In this document: one piece after another, positions 23,267 through 35,965 of the stretch
Layout: each line of letters begins with the position of its first letter
How positions within the stretch are numbered: the stretch's first letter is position 1
Assembly (NCBI GenBank): GCA_023213315.1
Contig: JAKCPI010011712.1
Coordinates: 186,001 to 250,000 of the forward strand
From: Euborellia annulipes
Lineage: Eukaryota; Arthropoda; Insecta; Dermaptera; Anisolabididae
Direction: 5' to 3'
DNA: 64,000 nt
Notes under the pieces: generated by a model
The model's database searches: none
The model's input: only the letters and a program-made list of their open reading frames with translations
What the model was told of the DNA's origin: nothing
Translations under genes and position numbers: made by a program

Positions 23267-24942
23267 AATAATTTTCCATTGTGAGTATTAAAAACAAATC
23301 ACAAAGTGAAATTTAAGATTTTATTTTTGGATAAGTAATAGAGATGTCAAATTTATGCATTGGGGCAAATGTTTTCTGAGAGATGACCTTGTTTGGATAG
23401 AGGGTTGGCGGACGGGCATAAATTTGTCAACATAAGAATTATATTTCTAAATAAAATATGATCTTTCTATGAAGTTGAAAAAACGATTTATTCAATTCTA
23501 TTGACAAAAATAATATTTATTTCTTTTTTTGAAAATATTACTTATATCTTCTTGTCACATAGCTTATTTTCAATATAAATGAATAAATTTAAAATTTTTA
23601 TATTGTTTAATTAATTTTTATTTGGTAGCCTTTATATAAATTAGAGCTAGCCGAAGTAAGAAATTGTGACAAATTTTTGAGATTTTATAACTTGATATAA
23701 AAAATAATATAATTTACGAAATTTAATGCGATGGAAAAAATGACTTGAGTTGAAGAAAGTTATCTCCTTCTTATTCATATCTTCACTCCAAGTTACTCAT
23801 CCCGCAACACCAAAAAAATCCTATATTAAGTCCTATGTCTGTCTTTCCACATCTATTTACAGAGAGGTTATTAGATATCAGCTTAGATTAATGGATCGAT
23901 CTCCACCAAATGTGTAGTAATTTTATTTGATAAAGTAAGAAAATAAAACTAAGTCCCGGTAATTTAAAATGCTGGAGATATTTTAAATTTTCAAATCCGC
24001 AGAGCGTCTTCGGCTTCGCCTTCCTGGACCCTCTTTTAATATATGAATCGGGCCCGCCTTGGGCGGTCCATCGACTTTTCTTTCCTTAATCACATGCCCC
24101 AATTTTCTTTTCTAAATATAAACAGTTTCTCAAAATAGAGTATATACAAAATTTCCGTGATGGGCAGATAGACAAATGAATATAATACATGTAAATTATT
24201 TTAAAACGAGTAGGATTGAAATATCCTACATTTTAAAGATCACTAGCTTGTATTTAATCTTTCAAAACGATTATTGACTTTAGATAAGGCCCCTTACAAG
24301 TCCCCTCTTTAAATATTTTGTTCAACTAACAAAAGTAAGAATTGATACTCGTTTAGAACTTTTTCCATTAATCTAAATTTTTATTTATAATTTCACTTTT
24401 TTATTTACAAAAAAAAAAGGAATAAAAAACATCATATGAAGGTAAAATTAATATATCTTAGATCGTTCGTTCATTAAATTTATATTTATAGATTCAAAAA
24501 AATGTCTTATTTAAATATTTATTAATGGACCAATCTAAATTAATCATTATAATTCTATTTTCAAAAGGAAAGAACTTAAAACTCTTTCGAAACTTGTTAG
24601 GGTTTTAATAAATTGTGAAGTCGATAAACTAGACCGACGAAAAAATACAGTAGGCCTATAAAGGCACTCTTCTTTAAGTAAAATTTAGATAACTATCATC
24701 CTGTCGCCTCTACTCACCCTGGACCTCCCCAATAAACACCATGATCAGGATCAAAATCTTGAGGCTATTTCCACTTTCAATATAAAATAAATTATTTTAA
24801 TTTGTATCTAATTTATTTATATATACAAAGAAAGTAATATAGAATAGGTTTAATAATTTTGAAGTTTCAATTCAATATAAAATACTAAGAAAATGCCAGC
24901 CAGGCGATAATAAAGCATCTGTAATACTATAGTATTTAACCC

Positions 24943-25372
24943 CTTTAGGGGTTCCCAAACTTTTTCGATAGCCAGCGCCCTATCTATCAGCTCAGGGCAA
25001 GCCTTATGTTACTAATAATTTCTCTTCATTTCGAATTGGTATATCTATATCTCTTATGTTTGCAATTTTATTTAATAAATGATGACTTTAATTTTTCGAA
25101 TAGGAGCCTAATAGCGAAAAATCAAAGGCGAATACTATTTTTTGGCATTAATATAATTTGTGAGTGATGAAGTAAGGTTGATTTAAAAATAAATTAACAC
25201 GTATTTGAAATTTTACGTCAAATTTACGTTGTTCCGAGTAACATTTATAAAGTAATAATATTATTAATATACAGTGATATTTTGTATAGGAAAATTTTCA
25301 CGGCGCCCCAATGGAACAGCCACAGCGCTCTGGGGCTCAGCTGCCCACAGTTTGGGAAAGATTGAGTAATAC
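24943..25372. mobile_element. Probable hAT-type MITE (GGGGTTCCCAAACT ends)
   Basis: Left end TTTAGGGGTTCCCAAACTTT (about 24945-24964) is inverted by CAGTTTGGGAAAGATTG (about 25348-25364). GGTTCCCAAACT is a common hAT terminus. GCGCC blocks lie inside both ends (CAGCGCCC near 24973; GGCGCCCC near 25302). TAATACTAT / TAATACTCT sequences flank the region and may be an eroded duplication, but exact ends are uncertain. The interior is AT-rich and non-coding. Confidence 0.6.
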
Positions 25373-25383
25373 TCTAACACAAA

Positions 25384-25495
25384 AAAAGGTCGAGGGTTCG
25401 CATCCCGTCCCGGGCGAAAAAATTTATTTTAAATGAAATAAATAGGGGTCTAAATGACCTCAGATGTCGAAAAAGAGCTTAAATAAGTTTAAAAA
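25384..25495 (+). repeat. tRNA-derived SINE fragment
   Basis: GAGGGTTCGCATCCCGTCCC at about 25393-25412 is a B-box/T-arm-like sequence; it is followed by TCTAAATGACCTCAGATGTC and GAAAAAGAGCTTAAATAA. The tail portion recurs at 28305-28345 (GGCCTCAGATGCTGAAAAAG), 37645-37675 and 54045-54078. The combination of a Pol III B box and a shared 3' body is typical of a tRNA-derived SINE. A box A is not evident, so the 5' end is probably truncated by or inserted next to the hAT MITE just upstream. Confidence 0.6.
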
Positions 25496-26039
25496 AATAT
25501 ATATAGTATAAAAAATGATGATATGATTATATACAAAAAAAAAAAAACAGTAAAACTAAATCATTTTTTTTATAAGGGATTTTTTCTAAAAAGGTAAGTA
25601 TAAAGAAATAAGACCATGTGATCGAAATAAAATGTAAAATAATGAATCTTTTTGAGTGATTGTTTAATGCAGAGAGAGGTTGTCAAGTTATCATTTTCTG
25701 TTTTACTTACTCCCCTCTTGAAACAGCAAAGATGAGTTTTAATGGAACAGCGATCCCAGGAGATGAGAAGAGGTTTTTTGTCAATAATCAAGGGATGAAT
25801 CAATCAATTAATTACCAGTTAGCATTGTGACAAACTCTGATCTTTGTTAGGAATAATCTAATATAGTAGAGTATACTATATACACAGTCCCCTAGGGATG
25901 CAACAAGAGAACCATCATTGAGCTCGAGCACCAACTTTCCTACTCGATCACTTAAGACATCTGACCCTGGCTGGCAAGACCAGTTGCTTGATAATAATAA
26001 CTCAACACTTCTTGTAAACAAATCCGAACCTTACAGGAA

Positions 26040-27900
26040 GATTGTTTTTAAATATGCAAATTAATTAAACAGATCATAACTACTAAGTTTTGGGTTATAG
26101 AGGAAGAAGTTAGTTTTATAAGTTCAGGCAACAAATTTCATCGTTGTGATGGTGAAGTGGTAAACATTTCAAAAATTGGTCCCCTTGAATGGAATGGATG
26201 CCAATTATCATAATCGATATATTGATTCGTTTATTGGACTTTATTTGCAAATCAACAAATTTTAAATAAATCCCGTCTACTGATAACGATCTACTAATTA
26301 TTTACTCCATTTCAATTTAACAAACTATAATTCGCTTCCATCATATCTGTGGAAAAAAAAAAATAATCTAATCCAAGTGCTAAACAAAAATTTTTTCTAA
26401 TGGGAAACAATTCGATTTTTTTGACAAAGTGTTTATAAAGCTGTTTTCAATTACTCTGGGCCATTTTGCAGAAAAATTAAGCGCCGCAACTTAAACCACT
26501 ACTTTCCATATTAATTAACAGGGAAACAAATTGGCTCTCGTTATCGACCTAGCTAATTGGCCAGATGGTCGGAAATAGGCACCTGCTGATCCAAAAGGAC
26601 TGACCTGCGATTTCTAAATCGCTTGTTTACGTTATTCGCGTAATTGATCCCCAAGTGAATCCAATAAAGGACTAGAGAGAGGAAAACAAAGTACGAGTAG
26701 TAACACCCTCTCCTTAAACTTGATCAAACAGAAGCGAAAGAGAAATGGAAAATGATTTTCATACCAGTTTAGTCATCCTCCGAAAATATCAACAATGATT
26801 AATCCAATAGCAGAAATAAAGAAATCTTTTCAATATTTTTTAACAGAGAGAAGCTAATTCCATTCAATTAACTTTGGTATTATTAGACAGTGAAGACATC
26901 ACTTTAAATTAATAGGATTGCTCCTCATAATTCTTGCGATTTCAGTCTTAATTAATCTTCTGATCAGCGTCTCGTTTATTTACTCGAGATTTTAATTGCC
27001 CGACAAATCATTTTTCCGACACATCACATTCATGGTAAACTAATTGAATGATTATTTTAATTTTCGATTAAATTCTCACCAATTTTTTTCTTAATCGCGA
27101 GGGGGTGGAAATATGCCATCCCGGCGCGGAAAAAGCTTAACAGAAAATGGCCAAAAAATAGTCTTACTTCACCTAACAATGAAGAGGAAATTTAAGATTA
27201 ATTATTCATTCTAACTTTTTTATATTTTATATTTCTTTTTTAACAAAGTAAATCCTCCATAGCTAAAAATAACAAATTTGAATAATTCGAAATATTCCTA
27301 ACAAAATCACAAGGCTTAATCCGATTTATGACTAAATTTAGAAAGTTTTGTTAAATTCAATATAGGCTATTTATTAAAAAAATTGAAAATTATTTCACTG
27401 CCATTAATTTGATTTGATTATATTTTTAATACCCATTTCCATGAAATCTTAAAATCGATTAAAAAAGGGCATTTTTAATAGAGAGGGGGGTGCGTTAAGC
27501 AGAGCTTTAATGTTATTTTTCTCTCTCCATGGAGATCCCCCTCCACTGGTGATAGGTAAGAAAAAGTAAAAAACATTGTTTTCAAGACTTTAACGAATCC
27601 GGCGATTAAATACAATAAGATTCTTTGATTCACTTCTCTTTATACTAAATAAAAAATCCTTATCTTGAAAGGTTTTTATTGCTTTAATGACATCAGATTG
27701 TCTTTGCCTCAGCTGTGTTAGTGTATACAGTATATGTTAATTAATCTAGGTGACTATCAGCTGAATTCTTTATAAAAAAAATAAATAAATAAATAGTAGC
27801 TTATTGTTATTCATTTTTCAATATTAAAGGTTAATAATTTTTTCTAGACTGTAAATGTTAAAATTTTTTTTAATAATTTCTGTTGATTTCACTTTTATAT
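26040..27900. other. Non-coding stretch with a balanced-composition block
   Basis: No gene recognised. 26440-26760 is more complex than its neighbours and includes CAGATGG and several TAATTA/TAATTG sites, which are typical of developmental enhancers but also common by chance in AT-rich DNA. A G-rich tract lies at 27481-27495. Confidence 0.35.
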
Positions 27901-27904
27901 TCTT

Positions 27905-28140
27905 ATGGTTGTTTTTAAATTATAGACCACATTTTGTTATTAATTATTTATTAAAAATATAATTACTGTACTACGTTTCGACTTCTTATTCTGGAGTTGT
28001 TTTCAATTACTGTGCACTTGCTCCGACCCAAGTGAACTAACCTCTAAGGCATTTTATATACAACGACGTCAGCGCCATCTACAGACATTTCCATGAAGTT
28101 AGACACAATCAAAGCAAGTGTTTACATAAAAAGCTTGATG
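27905..28140. mobile_element. Family C element, left portion
   Basis: Starts TTTTTAAATTATAGACCACA, continues with TTATTTATTAAAAATATAAT, the minus-oriented core ACGTTTCGACTTCTTATTC at about 27971-27989, AGTGAACTAACCTCTAAGGC, and the loop CAGCGCCATCTACAGACATT. It ends with ACAATCAAAGCAAGTGTTTA and CTTGATGTTACAATAAG, also present in the 7770-8205 copy. The right arm is missing. Confidence 0.62.
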
Positions 28141-28879
28141 TTACAATAAGTTTTTTGAATTTGATTTTTTTTTCACTTTTATACATTTAAATGAAATTGA
28201 TTTATGAAAATCAAAGCTCTTCTAAATCTAGAGTTGAATAATTCATATAAACAAAATTGTTATTTTTATCAGTGGGAATAATTTTTGTTTAAAACAAAAC
28301 GGAGTCGATTTGGCCTCAGATGCTGAAAAAGATAAGCTTTTCATCAGATAGGGATAAAGACAATAATCAATAAGAACTTAATTTAGCAAGTAAACGTAAG
28401 TTATGTGTTGTGCTCTTAGACACACTATTTTTTTTTCTCTCACGGTTTGATCCTACAAAACAAAATAAAACATTATTGATTAAATGATTGCTTTTTCCCT
28501 TGAATATTCAGATGAAAACTAATATTTTTTTCAAATGTCAGAAATTAGTTTTAATAGCTGAATAAGGTGAATATATTTCCTGAAGACAGGGGGGTGGAGG
28601 GAAGAATATGAGGGGAGGACTAAGGATATACGTGCAGCCAGGAGTTTCTCCTGTGCTTTTTACTTTTTTGTTGTAGAGTTGAAGGAACAATGAAACCCAA
28701 AAAATTACATCTCAGGAAGCCCGAGAAACTACAATTTTCTCCCCCCCCCCTTCCTGATTGCGCAGCTATAGCATTATGCAAGTAAGACAAGGATTTTAGG
28801 TTTCTCTTAGTGGTTTAATTCTCTAAGTAGTGTACTTACTGGGCACATATTTGTTCATTTTTTTGAAATCTAAAAACCG

Positions 28880-29265
28880 AGCGATTGCCCGCCTTCGGGG
28901 GGCAAGTTTATTTCGAATTTAAGACATTTATTTTTGCAATGCAAGAGTTAAAGAAGGATCTTGAGTTTCAGGGTACGGACTGGTTACAGCAGAAGGGTCT
29001 AATTATTGTTGTCTAAAGGGTCAGGCATATGCTTGGAGAAGATGTGGCTATAAATCATAAAGCTGCTTAGAGAAACGAAATAGAGATATTGAAGAAATTT
29101 GACTGTAATTAATTCCTCAAAAGATTTCTTTTTCTTACGTTACTACGCAAATACTATATCTGTACTTAATTTGAAAATGACTCATTGGGGATCTTTATAG
29201 AACATAACCATACATACATTTTTTCATACATTGTATATATAGATAGATGACAAAGAAATCCGGAC
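28880..29265 (+). repeat. Family B interspersed repeat, copy 1
   Basis: Shares an ordered series of blocks with 32190-32720: GCCCGCCTTCGGGG...GGCAAGTTTAT, GTTAAAGAAGGATCTTGAGT, GGTACGGACTGGTTACAGCA, AAGGGTCTA, ATATTGAAGAAATTTGA, TACTATAT, and a tail with ACATACAT followed by TATATATAGATAGA. The tail of short repeats suggests a retroposed (SINE or 5'-truncated LINE) origin. No protein similarity is visible in any frame. Confidence 0.6.
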
Positions 29266-32149
29266 ATTCAATTTTAGGTGCTGTAATACTATATAGTATT
29301 TGCTAACTATTTTATAATAATATCTTACATTTGATTTAAGTTAATTTTAATAACTAAAATAATAATTCTGAAACAAATATTAGTTTTAAATAATATGTCC
29401 ATCTGGTCACCTTATTCTAATAAATAATTTCTTGTTTTATTCATAATGCCTCTATATACATAGGAAGCATTACGGTAAGTACCAAGAAACATCATAAAAT
29501 TTTAATGGAGCGAAATTAATGTTAGAATAAATCTTACGTTATCAAAATGTAGCTTCATGTTCCTATAAATAAAGTTAATCTATTTCAAAGGCTATCAAAT
29601 TTTGCAAGTTGATTTTTCAAGTGGCTATTGAAACTCTTAAGAGGAAATAATGATTAAATTTAGCCTCTGATTAAAATAAATAATTTCAATTTGTTAAGCA
29701 TGTAAAGAAGTTCTAACGCTTATTTAATGATATGGTAAGACCGCGTTAATTAATTCAATGACGCAATTATGTAAATGTAATTCCTAGAGAAATTTATTTT
29801 CCCTGGCATGGATGAAGATGGATGGTGATAATGAGTCAGATAAGCAACTTAGTTATTTGAACCACCCTCCCCTCTATATTTATTTTTTAAAGATTACTAA
29901 TCTGTCATTATAGAGAAATTAATAAGATTGAGAGATAATAAATGATCGCCTATTTTCGATTTTGTCATTTACTTCAAAATATGATTAAAAGCTGGAATAA
30001 GGGGTTGGGAGGGGGAGGGGGTGCGTTAATGGGCATATACCTGGGCAAGAATAAAAATGGCTGCCAATAAAGTGCTTATCCTCACTAAGCAGTTCATCAG
30101 TGTCTACTCAGCTATCATTGTGATTTATTGATCCTTTCGTTGCTATATTCGCTACTCATTCATCAATTTATCAAACATTTCAACAGTTAGCGGTTGGATG
30201 TCATCTCCCTAAAAAAAGCTCCGCTAACCCTTTAGTGAAACTAAAACATTTCTGATTAGAATGCCTTTTAAAATAAAAAAAAAAAGCAAGAAGTGTCAAA
30301 TTAAGAAAGCATCTAAGTTATCATCTAGGTAATCAGTAAAATTTAGTTTAACTCTTAATTGTTTTCAAACTATATTAGCTAATTCACAGCCAACTCATTA
30401 GGAAACTTTATCCTTAATTAGAGTGGTAATATATCAGCCAAGTTGCAAATAATTCTCTAATTACAGTTATTCTTATTATTTAAAGAAAGAGAATTATTAA
30501 AATGACAAAATAAAAAAATAAAAAAAATTTGAAAAATAAACGTGGCAGGTGCTTTGTTAATATTTGAATTAGGGATAGCGAATGAATCTAGGCCTATACA
30601 TAAACCAATATTTAACGACGCTTTTTCGATATACTGAATGATGAATGAAATAAATTTATGTAAAATCCATATTCAGAGCAGAGTTGATGGTCGTTGCAGC
30701 CAGGTATTATTAAGCCACAAATGAAAAAATTCCTTATTCTACATTAAGGGGACACGGCCTTAAAAGTTGCCCCTCTCAATTTTTCTACACACGAAATGCA
30801 ATTCTTCAATGGAGAGAAGATAAACCAAACGAATTTGGTCTCATAGAATTTATCTCCAATTGAATAATAAGATAAAAGATTAAGATTACAGAGCAAGAGA
30901 ATTTAGAATTTATTTACAACAGATTCTCTAAGGCAGTGAGTGAAGAAATCAATTGAACGGACATTCTAATCTCCATTAACTTATACTAATATTTGAATAT
31001 AATAAATAAAATAGGTTAAGAAAAAAGAAAAATATCGAAGAAAAAAATATAATTCACGTAATAAAAATACTAAATGAAATGGAAAAATGTATGTTTTATA
31101 GAAATCTACGATTTTCAATGAATATACTTGAAATGAAGTACAGGTATAATATTGGAAACTAAGAGTAACGTAGTAAATGTTTTTGGAATAATTATAATCA
31201 ATATTATTCAATATCAGAACACAAATCTATTTTTTTTCCTTTTGGCAGCTTTGAGATTTAAGGCCATCTAGCCCTTTGGGCAGTCATAAATCGACTGTGT
31301 CATCCCCCAATACACTTACTTGAAAACTTATTACCTAGGACACACTTGGTGTGTCTAAACTGGCTAAAAACCTGCCCGCCGAAGACGAGAAATAGGGTCC
31401 AGGGATGTTGCGGCTATAAAAAATAAAATAATATGAAACAAAGATTTGAATGCCTTAGAGATTAATTTTAACTTTGAAAACCTCTCAGTTAGGGGGTTAA
31501 TTTGTTAATTATATTGTATCGAATGCAACCCGAGGTCATTCCACACGCTGGTCCCTCGAGGCCACCCACTCGATGCCAATCTCTACTGCATACTTTCGTT
31601 TTTATCTTCTCAATTCCCCAACTATCAAAAAATAATTAAAAATTTACATTTGTTTATTTGGAAACAGAATATTATCGATTATTAAAAAATGCGCTTTCTA
31701 ATTTGTTAACAATTACTCTAATTTCTGATTTGAACAGTACAACAGTTTCATGCAAATATTTGCAAAATTACGAGCGTCCCTTTGAGATTTTAGTTGTAGA
31801 GCGATAGTTTGCAGAACATCCATTTGCAACTAATTCGATTGCATTTACTCATTCAACTGATAAAATATTCGGACAAATGAGAGCTGAAACACCTTGAGAG
31901 GAAAAATGTTTGTGAATTAACAACCCTCTATGTGAACATTTAATTTATATGGAAAATTATTAATTTAATAGGAAAGTTGGTTTGTTTTATTAGTAATTTA
32001 CTAGCTGCGCAGCCCCCCGACGGCCTAGGCACCTTGTCTGATGAACCTCGACCCTCCCATCATATCTGATTTGCATAAATTGGAACTTTTCACACAGATA
32101 TATAAATAGAGGACAGAGGATTGACTATTGAGAGGATTTTGTTGTATAC

Positions 32150-32725
32150 TAGTAGCAAAGACCGCCTTCGGTGAGATCTCCACCTAGCGCCCCCTGGACC
32201 TCCTTGCTCGCCTCCGGCAGGCAAGTTTATTGCCAATTTGGGATATTTCTTGTTGCAATGTACGTGTTAAGATGTTAAGGAAGGATCTTGAGTTCAAGCG
32301 AGGGTACCGACTGGCCACAGCAAAAGGGTCTATTTATGACTGTTTAAAGAGTCAACTTATGCGTGCTCTCTTCTTTTTTCAACTGCTGCGTAGCTCCTCA
32401 CACAGCTCCATGTTATATACCTGGAAAGCTGACTCACAAAGCAACTAACTGCCTCTCTAATTTCCAAGCCAACTTGTCGATTTTGTGTTCCAATATTGAA
32501 GAAATTTGATTATAATTAATTTTCCAAAATATTTAAGAGATTCAAATTATTACTACGTTAATTCCTGGTCCATGTACTATATGTGTAGTTAATTTCAAAA
32601 AGATTCATTGAAAAATGTGGATTTCTAAAGAACATATACATGCATACATACATATATATATAGGTCTATATATACTTTTTTCATTTCATTTACATATATA
32701 TGTATAGATAGAAGATAAATAGGCC
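32150..32725 (+). repeat. Family B interspersed repeat, copy 2
   Basis: The longer of two copies (see 28880-29265). It adds an upstream GC-rich head, CCCCCTGGACCTCCTTGCTC and GCCTCCGGCAGGCAAGTTTA, also found in short form at 35921-35962. The short open frame 32230-32448 lies inside the repeat and is not supported as a gene. Confidence 0.6.
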
Positions 32726-32778
32726 TAGATCTACTGCTCAGCCCTCTTGCGTCCATTTTTGATCATCTAGCCTACTGT

Positions 32779-33024
32779 CAGTGGTGTCATTTGGGGGAGG
32801 GGGGCAGGGGGGTCATTTGCCATAAAATTTTATATTATTCTAGATAAAATCTTTCAAAATATATCTACGAGCATATAAACTGTAGAGAATTAAACAATTA
32901 ATTAAATTAAATATCTTTTGGCTCAATTTGAGTACATATTTGTAAGTAAATTTTAAGAAAAAAGATTTTGCCCCCCCCCCCCAAGAAAAAAATTTGCCAA
33001 GAAAAAGTTGAAATGACGCCACTG
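32779..33024. mobile_element. hAT-type MITE (CAGTGGTGTCATTT ends)
   Basis: Ends CAGTGGTGTCATTT (32779-32792) and AAATGACGCCACTG (33011-33024) are inverted with one mismatch. The flanks CCTACTGT (32771-32778) and CCTGCTGT (33025-33032) match at 7 of 8. A G-rich tract follows the left end (32793-32812) and a C tract lies near 32971-32982. It is non-coding. It sits only 24 bp from the next hAT MITE. Confidence 0.88.
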
Positions 33025-33048
33025 CCTGCTGTATACAATTGCTAATAC

Positions 33049-33295
33049 CAAGGGCGTGCGCAGGATTTTTTGCAGGGGGGGGCAAGTCACTTCCAGATAA
33101 GTTAAAAAAAAACGTATTTTGATATTAATAATGTTATACATCTCTTAGTATTTAAAGCTTTCTCACCGCGGCAAGGTGGATGTATACTGTGGAAGGTTTT
33201 TTTTGTATTTTTTTTTGTTTTATACATTTTTTTGTATCATTTAAATTTTCCAGGGGGGGGGCAAGTGTCTGGTTGCCCCCCTGCGGACGCCCATG
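33049..33295. mobile_element. hAT-type MITE (CAAGGGCGTGCGCAGG ends)
   Basis: Ends CAAGGGCGTGCGCAGG (33049-33064) and CCTGCGGACGCCCATG (33280-33295) are inverted with two mismatches. An exact 8-bp duplication, GCTAATAC, flanks it (33041-33048 and 33296-33303). G tracts lie at 33075-33082 and 33252-33261. Overlapping minus-strand open frames here are by-products of the two neighbouring MITEs. Confidence 0.92.
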
Positions 33296-34965
33296 GCTAA
33301 TACGTATATTATAGAACGTTGGAATGTACATCACCACCTATAGAAGAAACTCTTTGAAAGTGTATTTTAATGAGAAGTCAAAATTAGTTGGATCTGAAAA
33401 TGTAATTTGAAAAGAAGTTGATGTATTCGTTTTGAGAAGAAATTTCCTTCATTTAATTATAGAGAGGATCTCTACGCGTTTATATTAAATAAACATTTCC
33501 AAATTTTGGCAATAAATTATTCATTTGAAAATCACACTTAAAAAAAAATAATTTTATGCCGGTAAACGATTCTACAGTATTAATTATTTAATTATATAAA
33601 CATAAACTTTAATTTTAATTAAGTTACAAAAGAATTAAATTGATAAGTGAGTTTTTAAAAATACATAGACTTGTGTCATCGTTCTATTGACTTGGAGTAA
33701 ATTCGACAAATGACACAATAAATGGAAATGGATGAGTCCACATTCGAGATCATTCATCAATCCTTTGAAAAATAAGGCTCGAATCTGCCAGTGTTTGTTT
33801 TTTCTTTTCAATCCATACCCAAAATACTGAAAATAATTTTAGAAAATAGAAAGATATACTCGTATTGATACTATACTACACTACCGATCCATACAATATA
33901 ATTTTTTTTATTGTACCATGTAAATTGGAGCCAGAGGTATCTATTGTATTTGGGTCGTTAAAAAGAGAAGACATGGTCTATTTTATTTAAATCATTTTTT
34001 AATTGAAAAAAGTTATTAGTTTACATAAAATTCCCTCAATATTATAAAAGTATATACTCTATCAATATTTTATTATTAATTTGTTTCAAATATAAAGTGA
34101 TGAGAATTTTTTTTTAAATTTCCAATGTATTATGTAATTTATAAAACAATTCATGCTCTATAAGCTATAGCTATAAAGAGATTTGCACACTGTTTTAGAA
34201 CCAATAATTGGCAGATAACATTGCAGGTTCCACTCAAATAAACCTTCTACGAATTAATTTTTACATCAGAGAAGAGAAATTAGAAAAACCAAGAGAATTT
34301 TTACATAGACACACATGACTTATTTATTGATTTCAAAGAGGCCTATGAAAAAAATTAACAAACACCAACTCTACTGTGCCTTTATTTAATTGACTTTAAC
34401 ATCCCAGTAAAATTGGGAGAGGGAGATGATGAAAGCTACAATGAATAACGTGAAATGTCACATCCGGATTCAATCAAGCCTCGCCGTCTAAAAATATAAA
34501 AAAAAAATAATAAAAGTCTCAAACAAGTTGATACTTTTTTATTCCTTTTTACTATCACTTTAAATAAGAGATTTTGGTCAATTTGTAGATATCATAAACC
34601 AGATAAAATTTGAATTACAATATGAAAATAAGTTTAATTGAATAATTAAAATATATAAATTTTGATTTAATATTTATGAAATGCGATTGTACTGTGAAGG
34701 ACAATATTAAATCCCAGCCTGCCTTTTGAGCCTTGGACGTATGCAACCGTCTGTCTAAAGAGTATCCTTAAAATTGCCATTCTCCCAGCAATTCTAGAAA
34801 TATGATTTCATTTTGATTTTATATTATAATAATAATACAAATAATTAAGAATTTTAAATTTAAAAAATTCTTTATTGATTGTAGAACATATAATCTAATT
34901 GAGAAATAATAAATAAATATACCTTATAATGAGATAATCTAAATATTTTTTTTAATTCTATAGAA

Positions 34966-35254
34966 CAGGGCCGGAACTAGGAGATTTGTGAACGAATAAT
35001 TGTAGCCTAATTCTTGTTTCTTAAAGGGGGGGGGGGAATTTGAAATACGAATATATTTATAAATTTTGCATAATAAAGCTTAAATAGAATTTGTTAATTT
35101 CTTGGATGCATTTGATTGCAATATTTTAACTTTTCAAACGTTTCTTAATAAGTAATTCCATTTTATTTTTGTGAACCTTTTTCCTATTTTACCGCCCCCT
35201 GATATCTGCCTCCCGAGGCACTTGCCCACCATGCCCCCCATAGTTCCGGCTCTG
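34966..35254. mobile_element. hAT-type MITE (CAGGGCCGGAACTA ends)
   Basis: Ends CAGGGCCGGAACTA (34966-34979) and TAGTTCCGGCTCTG (35241-35254) are inverted with one mismatch. Flanks CTATAGAA and CTATGGGA agree at 6 of 8, consistent with an older duplication. A G run is present at 35026-35036 and C-rich blocks at 35191-35240. Non-coding. Confidence 0.82.
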
Positions 35255-35920
35255 CTATGGGAGAAGTTTTTTGTACAGGCCTATGGTAATAAATTAAATT
35301 TGAATTACAAAAAAATTTATTTGTTAAATTAAAATTAAAAAAATGAAATCAAAAGCTGAAATAAAAATAACAGGAGGCTCACATTTAAGCATCCTCTTTA
35401 AATGAGGCCAAGAATCGAAAAGGATGAGAAATCTTTTTATTTTTTAGCTCATTCTTAACTCACATTATCTCAATTTTTATATGCTCCCCTCTTTTTTTCA
35501 CAATTTATCAAGTTCTGCATGAAAGGGTTAATCGATTGAATAAAAGGGAAAAATATTATTACGAGTCAGAAAAAAAAACAGAATAAAATTTTTTCAATTA
35601 ATTTTTTTCAAATAGAATCAATTTCAAAACCACAAATTTTTAAACATTCACATATATCTATCTCTGCGGTCTTATCGTAACAACCCTCAAATATCACATG
35701 CGTACAAAACCAAATCAGACAAAAATTTAATTTATTTTTGATACATAGCTACCTAAAATCGAAACCAAAGGAAAAAACTAAATAAATATCAACCTCGGGC
35801 TAATAGTTAGGGTTAGCTAATTTAATTATATACCACCTGATTGAGAGGACTGGGTAAGTTATTAACCCTATTTCTTTTTTTTTATAAGTTATTTCCCGTT
35901 TATTTTTTTTCCACTGGACG

Positions 35921-35965
35921 GGGGCTACGCCCCTGGACCCCCTTGCTCGCTTTTGGCGAGCTAAT
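35921..35965 (+). repeat. Family B head fragment
   Basis: GGGGGCTACGCCCCTGGACC followed by CCCTTGCTCGCTTTTGGCGA matches the GC-rich head of the 32150 copy. It is isolated from the rest of the repeat. Confidence 0.45.

Noticed and set aside
33041..33303. CRISPR-like or tandem repeat array from repeated G/C-rich blocks
   Set aside because: The blocks are paired inverted ends of separate hAT MITEs, not regularly spaced direct repeats.
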